DNA of 64,000 bases, taken from NCBI GenBank assembly GCA_949775045.1, contig OX459100.1, positions 14,378,447 through 14,442,446 on the forward strand, written 5' to 3'. The position numbers were made by a program, and so were the translations under genes. How positions within the stretch are numbered: position 1 is the first letter of the stretch; each line of letters opens with the position of its first letter. Positions 53,961 to 62,333 of the stretch are shown piece by piece. The DNA is from Metridium senile. Its lineage: Eukaryota; Cnidaria; Anthozoa; Actiniaria; Metridiidae. The notes under the pieces are model-generated. The model had not been told where the DNA came from. It did no database searches and saw nothing but the letters and a program-made list of their open reading frames with translations.

Positions 53961-56900
53961 TTCGTGCCGAAAACCCCGATCTTTTTGAAACATTTTAAGA
54001 TTACCCTATAGGCCAAGTTGCATTCTGGGTAGGATTTTGTAGTTTTTTCTAAAAAAAATCTTGCAGATATATCAGAATGCTCTAATATTCTCAGACATTA
54101 CTAACAGGATCTAGGCGATCATTTTGTGCCGAAAACCCCGATCGTTTTGACAAATTTTGAGATCACCCTATAGGCCATATTGTATTCTGGGTCGGATTTT
54201 GTAGTTTTTTCTAAATAAAATCTTGCAGATTTATCAGAATGCTCTAATATTCTCAGATATTACTAACAGGGTCTAGGCGATCATTTTCTGCCGAAAACCC
54301 CGATCGTTCTGACAAATTTTGAGATCACCCTATAGGCCATATTGCATTCTGGGTCGGATTTTGTAGTTTTTTCTAAATAAAATCTTGCAGATATATCAGA
54401 ATGCTCTAATATTCTCAGACATTACTAACAGGGTCTAGGCGATCATTTTGTGCCGAAAACCCCGATCGTTTTGAGAAATTTTCAGATCACCCTATAGGCC
54501 ATATTGCATTCTGGGTCGGATTTTGTAGTTTTATGTAAATAAAATCTTGCGGATTTATCAGAATGCTCTAATATTCTCAGACATTACTAACAGGGTCTAG
54601 GCGATCATTTCGTGCCGAAAAGCCCGATCTTTTTGAAACATTTTAAGATTACCCTATAGGCCAAGTTGCATTCTGGGTAGGATTTTGTAGTTTTTTCTAA
54701 AAAAAATCTTGCAGATATATCAGAATGCTCTAATATTCTCAGACATTACTAACAGGATCTAGGCGATCATTTTGTGCCGAAAACCCCGATCGTTTTGACA
54801 AATTTTGAGATCGCCCTATAGGCCATATTGTATTCTGGGTCGGATTTTGTAGTTTTTTCTAAATAAAATCTTGCAGATTTATCAGAATGCTCTAATATTC
54901 TCAGATATTACTAACAGGGTCTAGGCGATCATTTTGTGCCGAAAACCCCGATCGTTCTGACAAATTTTGAGATCACCCTATAGGCCATATTGCATTCTGG
55001 GTCGGATTTTGTAGTTTTTTCTAAATAAAATCTTGCAGATATATCAGAATGCTCTAATATTCTCAGACATTACTAACAGGGTCTAGGCGATCATTTTGTG
55101 CCGAAAACCCCGATCGTTCTGACAAATTTTGAGATCACCCTATAGGCCATATTGCATTCTGGGTCGGATTTTGTAGTTTTATGTAAATAAAATCTTGCGG
55201 ATTTATCAGAATGCTCTAATATTCTCAGACATTACTAACAGGGTCTAGGCGATCATTTCGTGCCGAAAACCCCGATCTTTTTGAAACATTTTAAGATCAC
55301 CCTATAGGCCAAGTTGCATTCTGGGTAGGATTTTGTAGTTTTTTCTAAAAAAAATCTTGCAGATATATCAGAATGCTCTAATATTCTCAGACATTACTAA
55401 CAGGATCTAGGCGATCATTTTGTGCCGAAAACCCCGATCGTTTTGACAAATTTTGAGATCACCCTATAGGCCATATTGTATTCTGGGTCGGATTTTGTAG
55501 TTTTTTCTAAATAAAATCTTGCACATTTATCAGAATGCTCTAATATTCTCAGATATTACTAACAGGGTCTAGGCGATCATTTTGTGCCGAAAACCCCGAT
55601 CGTTCTGACAAATTTTGAGATCACCCTATAGGCCATATTGCATTCTGGGTCGGATTTTGTAGATTTTTCTAAATAAAATCTTGCAGATATATCAGAATGC
55701 TCTAATATTCTCAGACATTACTAACAGGGTGTAGGCGATCATTTTGTGCCGAAAACCCCGATCGTTCTGACAAATTTTGAGATCACCCTATAGGCCATAT
55801 TGCATTCTGGGTCGGATTTTGTAGTTTTTTTCTAAATAAAATCTTGCGGATTTATCAGAATGCTCTAATATTCTCAGACATTACTAACAGGGTCTAGGCG
55901 ATCATTTTGTGCCGAAAACCCGATCTTTTTGAAACATTTTAAGATCACCCTATAGGCCAAGTTGCATTCTGGGTAGGATTTTGTAGTTTTTTCTAAATAA
56001 AATCTTGCAGATTTATCAGAATGCTCTAATATTCTCAGATATTACTAACAGGGTCTAGGCGATCATTTTGTGCCGAAAACCCCGATCGTTCTGACAAATT
56101 TTGAGATCACCCTATAGGCCATATTGCATTCTGGGTCGGATTTTGTAGTTTTTTCTAAATAAAATCTTGCAGATATATCAGAATGCTCTAATATTCTCAG
56201 ACATTACTAACAGGGTCTAGGCGATCATTTTGTGCCGAAAACCCCGATCGTTCTGACAAATTTTGAGATCACCCTATAGGCCATATTGCATTCTGGATCG
56301 GATTTTGTAGTTTTTTTCTAAATAAAATCTTGCGGATTTATCAGAATGCTCTAATATTCTCAGACATTACTAACAGGGTCTAGGCGATCATTTTGTGCCG
56401 AAAACCCCGATCGTTTTGAGAAATTTTGAGATCACCCTATAGGCCATATTGCATTCTGGGTCGGATTTTGTAGTTTTATGTAAATAAAATCTTGCGGATT
56501 TATCAGAATGCTCTAATATTCTCAGACATTACTAACAGGGTCTAGGCGATCATTTCGTGCCGAAAACCCCGATCTTTTTGAAACATTTTAAGATTACCCT
56601 ATAGGCCAAGTTGCATTCTGGGTAGGATTTTGTAGTTTTTTCTAAAAAAAATCTTGCAGATATATCAGAATGCTCTAATATTCTCAGACATTACTAACAG
56701 GATCTAGGCGATCATTTTGTGCCGAAAACCCCGATCGTTTTGACAAATTTTGAGATCACCCTATAGGCCATATTGTATTCTGGGTCGGATTTTGTAGTTT
56801 TTTCTAAATAAAATCTTGCAGATTTATCAGAATGCTCTAATATTCTCAGATATTACTAACAGGGTCTAGGCGATCATTTTGTGCCGAAAACCCCGATCGT

Positions 56901-59150
56901 TCTGACAAATTTTGAGATCACCCTATAGGCCATATTGCATTCTGGGTCGGATTTTGTAGATTTTTCTAAATAAAATCTTGCAGATATATCAGAATGCTCT
57001 AATATTCTCAGACATTACTAACAGGGTGTAGGCGATCATTTTGTGCCGAAAACCCCGATCGTTCTGACAAATTTTGAGATCACCCTATAGGCCATATTGC
57101 ATTCTGGGTCGGATTTTGTAGTTTTTTTCTAAATAAAATCTTGCGGATTTATCAGAATGCTCTAATATTCTCAGACATTACTAACAGGGTCTAGGCGATC
57201 ATTTTGTGCCGAAAACCCGATCTTTTTGAAACATTTTAAGATCACCCTATAGGCCAAGTTGCATTCTGGGTAGGATTTTGTAGTTTTTTCTAAATAAAAT
57301 CTTGCAGATTTATCAGAATGCTCTAATATTCTCAGATATTACTAACAGGGTCTAGGCGATCATTTTGTGCCGAAAACCCCGATCGTTCTGACAAATTTTG
57401 AGATCACCCTATAGGCCATATTGCATTCTGGGTCGGATTTTGTAGTTTTTTCTAAATAAAATCTTGCAGATATATCAGAATGCTCTAATATTCTCAGACA
57501 TTACTAACAGGGTCTAGGCGATCATTTTGTGCCGAAAACCCCGATCGTTCTGACAAATTTTGAGATCACCCTATAGGCCATATTGCATTCTGGATCGGAT
57601 TTTGTAGTTTTTTTCTAAATAAAATCTTGCGGATTTATCAGAATGCTCTAATATTCTCAGACATTACTAACAGGGTCTAGGCGATCATTTTGTGCCGAAA
57701 ACCCCGATCGTTTTGAGAAATTTTGAGATCACCCTATAGGCCATATTGCATTCTGGGTCGGATTTTGTAGTTTTATGTAAATAAAATCTTGCGGATTTAT
57801 CAGAATGCTCTAATATTCTCAGACATTACTAACAGGGTCTAGGCGATCATTTCGTGCCGAAAACCCCGATCTTTTTGAAACATTTTAAGATTACCCTATA
57901 GGCCAAGTTGCATTCTGGGTAGGATTTTGTAGTTTTTTCTAAAAAAAATCTTGCAGATATATCAGAATGCTCTAATATTCTCAGACATTACTAACAGGAT
58001 CTAGGCGATCATTTTGTGCCGAAAACCCCGATCGTTTTGACAAATTTTGAGATCACCCTATAGGCCATATTGTATTCTGGGTCGGATTTTGTAGTTTTTT
58101 CTAAATAAAATCTTGCAGATTTATCAGAATGCTCTAATATTCTCAGATATTACTAACAGGGTCTAGGCGATCATTTTGTGCCGAAAACCCCGATCGTTCT
58201 GACAAATTTTGAGATCACCCTATAGGCCATATTGCATTCTGGGTCGGATTTTGTAGTTTTTTCTAAATAAAATCTTGCAGATATATCAGAATGCTCTAAT
58301 ATTCTCAGACATTACTAACAGGGTCTAGGCGATCATTTTGTGCCGAAAACCTCGATCGTTCTGACAAATTTTGAGATCACCCTATAGGCCATATTGCATT
58401 CTGGGTCGGATTTTGTAGTTTTATGTAAATAAAATCTTGCGGATTTATCAGAATGCTCTAATATTCTCAGACATTACTAACAGGGTCTAGGCGATCATTT
58501 CGTGCCGAAAACCCCGATCTTTTTGAAACATTTTAAGATCACCCTATAGGCCAAGTTGCATTCTGGGTAGGATTTTGTAGTTTTTTCTAAAAAAAATCTT
58601 GCAGATATATCAGAATGCTCTAATATTCTCAGACATTACTAACAGGATCTAGGCGATCATTTTGTGCCGAAAACCCCGATCGTTTTGACAAATTTTGAGA
58701 TCACCCTATAGGCCATATTGTATTCTGGGTCGGATTTTGTAGTTTTTTCTAAATAAAATCTTGCAGATTTATCAGAATGCTCTAATATTCTCAGATATTA
58801 CTAACAGGGTCTAGGCGATCATTTTGTGCCGAAAACCCCGATCGTTCTGACAAATTTTGAGATCACCCTATAGGCCATATTGCATTCTGGGTCGGATTTT
58901 GTAGATTTTTCTAAATAAAATCTTGCAGATATATCAGAATGCTCTAATATTCTCAGACATTACTAACAGGGTGTAGGCGATCATTTTGTGCCGAAAACCC
59001 CGATCGTTCTGACAAATTTTGAGATCACCCTATAGGCCATATTGCATTCTGGGTCGGATTTTGTAGTTTTTTTCTAAATAAAATCTTGCGGATTTATCAG
59101 AATGCTCTAATATTCTCAGACATTACTAACAGGGTCTAGGCGATCATTTT
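53961..59150 (+). repeat. Higher-order repeat: 4-mer (648 bp) and 8-mer (1,297 bp) units marked by 'catttcgtgcc'
   Basis: The variant 'ttcgtgcc' (for 'tttgtgcc') starts at 53961, 54609, 55257, 56554, 57851 and 58499. Spacings are 648, 648, 1,297, 1,297 and 648 bp. Each marker follows a 'ttttatgtaaataaaatc' monomer and precedes 'ctaaaaaaaatc', 'attgtattctgg' and 'cagatattac' monomers in fixed order. In the 8-mer units a second 4-mer is present, with 'cagggtgtaggcg', 'ctggatcgg' and the one-base-deleted 'aaaacccgatc'. So 4-mer and 8-mer forms of the same repeat alternate along the block. Confidence 0.87.
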
Positions 59151-62100
59151 GTGCCGAAAACCCGATCTTTTTGAAACATTTTAAGATCACCCTATAGGCC
59201 AAGTTGCATTCTGGGTCGGATTTTGTAGTTTTTTCTAAATAAAATCTTGCGGATTTATCAGAATGCTCTAATATTCTCAGACATTACTAACAGGGTCTAG
59301 GCGATCATTCTGTGCCGAAAACCCCGATCGTTTTGACAAATTTTGAGATCACCCTATAGGCCAAGTTGCATTCTGGGTCGGATTTTGTAGTTTTTTCTAA
59401 ATAAAATCTTGCAGATTTATCAGAATGCTCTAATATTCTCAGACATTACTAACAGGGTCTAGGCGATCATTTTGTGCCGAAAACCCCGATCTTTTTGAAA
59501 CATTTTAAGATCACCCTATAGACCAAGTTGCATTCTGGGTAGGATTTTGTAGTTTTTTCTAAAAAAAATCTTGCAGATATATCAGAATGCTCTAATATTC
59601 TCAGACATTACTAACAGGATCTAGGCGATCATTTTGTGCCGAAAACCCCGATCGTTTTGACAAATTTTGAGATCACCCTATAGGCCATATTGTATTCTGG
59701 GTCGGATTTTGTAGTTTTTTCTAAATAAAATCTTGCAGATTTATCAGAATGCTCTAATATTCTCAGATATTACTAACAGGGTCTAGGCGATCATTTTGTG
59801 CCGAAAACCCCGATCGTTCTGACAAATTTTGAGATCACCCTATAGGCTATATTGCATTCTGGGTCGGATTTTGTAGTTTTTTCTAAATAAAATCTTGCAG
59901 ATATATCAGAATGTTCTAATATTCTCAGACATTACTAACAGGGTCTAGGCGATCATTTTGTGCCGAAAACCCCGATCGTTCTGACAAATTTTGAGATCAC
60001 CCTATAGGCCATATTGCATTCTGGGTCGGATTTTGTAGTTTTTTCTAAATAAAATCTTGCGGATTTATCAGAATGCTCTAATATTCTCAGACATTACTAA
60101 CAGGGTCTAGGCGATCATTCTGTGCCGAAAACCCCGATCGTTTTGACAAATTTTGAGATCACCCTATAGGCCAAGTTGCATTCTGGGTCGGATTTTTGTA
60201 GTTTTTTCTAAATAAAATCTTGCAGATTTATCAGAATGCTCTAGTATTCTCAGACATTACTAACAGGGTCTAGGCGATCATTTTGTGCCGAAAACCCCGA
60301 TCTTTTTGAAACATTTTAAGATCACCCTATAGGCCAAGTTGCATTCTGGGTAGGATTTTGTAGTTTTTTATTAAAAAAATCTTGCAGATATATCAGAATG
60401 CTCTAATATTCTCAGACATTACTAACAGGGTCTAGGCGATCATTTTGTGCCAAAAATCCCGATCGTTCTGACAAATTTTGAGATCACCCTATAGGCCATA
60501 TTGCATTCTGGGTCGGATTTTGTAGTTTTTTTCTAAATAAAATCTTATGGATTTATCAGAATGCTCTAATATTCTCAGACATTACTAACAGGGTCTAGGC
60601 GATCATTTTGTGCCGAAAACCCCGATCTTTTTGAAACATTTTAAGATCACCCTATAGGCCAAGTTGCATTCTGGGTCGGATTTTGTAGTTTTTTCTAAAT
60701 AAAATCTTGCGGATTTATCAGAATGCTCTAATATTCTCAGACATTACTAACAGGGTCTAGGCGATCATTCTGTGCCGAAAACCCCGATCGTTTTGACAAA
60801 TTTTGAGATCACCCTATAGGCCAAGTTGCATTCTGGGTCGGATTTTCTAGTTTTTTCTAAATAAAATCTTGCAGATTTATCAGAATGCTCTAATATTCTC
60901 AGATATTACTAACAGGGTCTAGGCGATCATTTTGTGCCGAAAACCCCGATCGTTCTGACAAATTTTGAGATCACCCTATAGGCCATATTGCATTCTGGGT
61001 CGGATTTTGTAGTTTTTTCTAAATAAAATCTTGCAGATTTATCAGAATGCTCTAGTATTCTCAGACATTACTAACAGGGTCTAGGCGATCATTTTGTGCC
61101 GAAAACCACGATCTTTTTGAAACATTTTAAGATCACCCTATAGGCCAAGTTGCATTCTGGGTAGGATTTTGTAGTTTTTTCTAAAAAAAATCTTGCAGAT
61201 ATATCAGAATGCTCTAATATTCTCAGACATTACTAACAGGATCTAGGCGATCATTTTGTGCCGAAAACCCCGATCGTTTTGACAAATTTTGAGATCACCC
61301 TATAGGCCATATTGTATTCTGGGTCGGATTTTGTAGTTTTTTCTAAATAAAATCTTGCAGATTTATCAGAATGCGCTAATATTCTCAGATATTACTAACA
61401 GGGTCTAGGCGATCATTTTGTGCCGAAAACCCCGATCGTTCTGACAAATTTTGAGATCACCCTATAGGCCATATTGCATTCTGGGTCGGATTTTGTAGTT
61501 TTTTCTAAATAAAATCTTGCGGATTTATCAGAATGCTCTAATATTCTCAGACATTACTAACAGGGTCTAGGCGATCATTCTGTGCCGAAAACCCCGATCG
61601 TTTTGACAAATTTTGAGATCACCCTATAGGCCAAGTTGCATTCTGGGTCGGATTTTGTAGTTTTTTCTAAATAAAATCTTGCAGATTTATCAGAATTCTC
61701 TAGTATTCTCAGACATTACTAACAGGGTCTAGGCGATCATTTTGTGCCGAAAACCCCGATCTTTTTGAAACATTTTAAGATCACCCTATAGGCCAAGTTG
61801 CATTCTGGGTAGGATTTTGTAGTTTTTTATTAAAAAAATCTTGCAGATATATCAGAATGCTCTAATATTCTCAGACATTACTAACAGGGTCTAGGCGATC
61901 ATTTTGTGCCGAAAATCCCGATCGTTCTGACAAATTTTGAGATCACCCTATAGGCCATATTGCATTCTGGGTCGGATTTTGTAGTTTTTTTCTAAATAAA
62001 ATCTTATGGATTTATCAGAATGCTCTAATATTCTCAGACATTACTAACAGGGTCTAGGCGATCATTTTGTGCCGAAATCCCCGATCTTTTTGAAACATTT

Positions 62101-62206
62101 TAAGATCACCCTATAGGCCAAGTTGCATTCTGGGTAGGATTTTGTAGTTTTTTCTAAAAAAAATCTTGCAGATATATCAGAATGCTCTAATATTCTCAGA
62201 CATTAC
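59151..62206 (+). repeat. Terminal satellite block with 5-mer units (810/650/810 bp), cut by the LTR element
   Basis: The variant 'gcgatcattctgtgcc' starts at 59301, 60111, 60761 and 61571, with spacings of 810, 650 and 810 bp (5, 4 plus 2 bp, and 5 monomers). A rare 'aatcttatggatttatc' replaces 'aatcttgcggatttatc' at about 60.54 kb and again at about 62.0 kb, and 'ttttattaaaaaaatc' recurs near 60.37 and 61.83 kb. Monomers remain well conserved right up to the junction: the last reads 'gctctaatattctcagacattac' in register and stops at 62206. Monomers do not decay toward the edge, as they often do at old array ends, which fits an insertion into the array rather than a natural array border (inference). 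Confidence 0.85.
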
Positions 62207-62216
62207 TGTAATGATC

Positions 62217-62223
62217 TATATTT
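62217..62223 (+). promoter_or_regulatory. TATA-like box of the LTR promoter
   Basis: TATATTT lies 11 bases inside the LTR. If used, transcription would start about 25-30 bp downstream (near 62,245-62,250), at the GC-rich hairpin, making R begin there. This is inferred from position and sequence only. Confidence 0.45.
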
Positions 62224-62232
62224 GTACGCACC

Positions 62233-62250
62233 CCTCCCCTAGTGGGGAGG
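62233..62250 (+). promoter_or_regulatory. GC-rich hairpin in the LTR (7-bp stem, 4-base loop)
   Basis: CCTCCCC pairs perfectly with GGGGAGG around the loop TAGT. It is a strong, isolated G/C block in an AT-rich context, close to the predicted transcription start. It might act as a promoter element (GC-box-like on both strands) or as structure at the RNA 5' end; the sequence does not decide between them. Confidence 0.6.
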
Positions 62251-62290
62251 AGATCGGCGTGTTTGTTGTTTTGAGTGCGTGTGACAGAGC

Positions 62291-62323
62291 ATGGAGGAGC
62301 GTGACTCGTTTAAGGTTAAATAA
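62291..62323 (+). other. Short upstream ORF in the LTR (10 codons)
   Basis: ATG at 62291 has A at -3 and G at +4 and would encode MEERDSFKVK followed by TAA at 62321-62323. It is in a different frame from gag and ends before the gag ATGs at 62334 and 62400. If the transcript starts near 62,247 this would be the first start codon met by scanning ribosomes, so it could reduce Gag translation. It may also be chance. Confidence 0.3.
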
Positions 62324-62324
62324 A
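62319..62324 (+). promoter_or_regulatory. Poly(A) signal AATAAA in the LTR
   Basis: AATAAA sits 43 bp before the LTR end. In the 3' LTR this would direct cleavage some 10-30 bases further on, placing the R/U5 border near 62,335-62,350. The spacing between the TATA-like box and this signal is about 100 bp, as expected for a compact LTR. Confidence 0.55.
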
Positions 62325-62333
62325 GAAGAAATC

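Larger units (their letters stand above)
1..62206 (+). repeat. Satellite DNA array, ~162-bp monomer, ~384 head-to-tail copies
   Basis: The motif 'tcagaatgctctaatattct' recurs every 162 bp, for example at 164, 326, 644, 806 and 968, with rare indels of 1-14 bp. All copies are in the same orientation and no other sequence interrupts them. By-eye consensus G+C is 61 of 162. Conserved landmarks in order are 'cagacattactaacaggg', 'ctaggcgatcattttgtgcc', 'gaaaaccccgatcg', 'tgagatcaccctataggcc', 'gcattctgggtcgg' and 'tttttctaaataaaatc'. Each unit carries stops in all six frames, so no protein is encoded. The unit length is close to one nucleosome plus a short linker, typical of heterochromatic satellites (inference). 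The array starts before the window and ends abruptly inside a monomer at the LTR element. I do not recognise a named satellite family. Confidence 0.98.

Noticed and set aside
1..62206. CRISPR-like direct repeat array
   Set aside because: The repeats are 162 bp, contiguous and mutually similar over their full length, with no unique spacers and no cas genes; the neighbouring element is eukaryotic.
1..62206. CENP-B box in the satellite monomer
   Set aside because: I looked for the 17-bp TTCG....A..CGGG pattern on both strands of the consensus and common variants. The closest places ('ctgggtcgg', 'accccgatcg') lack required bases.
1..62206. tRNA, rRNA or other RNA genes in the array
   Set aside because: No cloverleaf, box A/B arrangement or rRNA-like segment is seen; every part is explained by the 162-bp monomer.
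62291..62307. Primer binding site at TGGAGGAGCG (62292 on) with a shorter, 86-bp LTR ending in 'agagca'
   Set aside because: The complement does not fit a tRNA 3' end (no conserved C at the expected T-stem position), and the 9-bp inverted repeat plus following TGG site at 62,369 gives a far better LTR border.
62166..62333. Gag start at 62166 or ATG 62211
   Set aside because: The codon at 62166 is TTG inside the last satellite monomer, and ATG 62211 precedes the likely TATA box. The frame is open there by chance; nothing supports transcription from the satellite.
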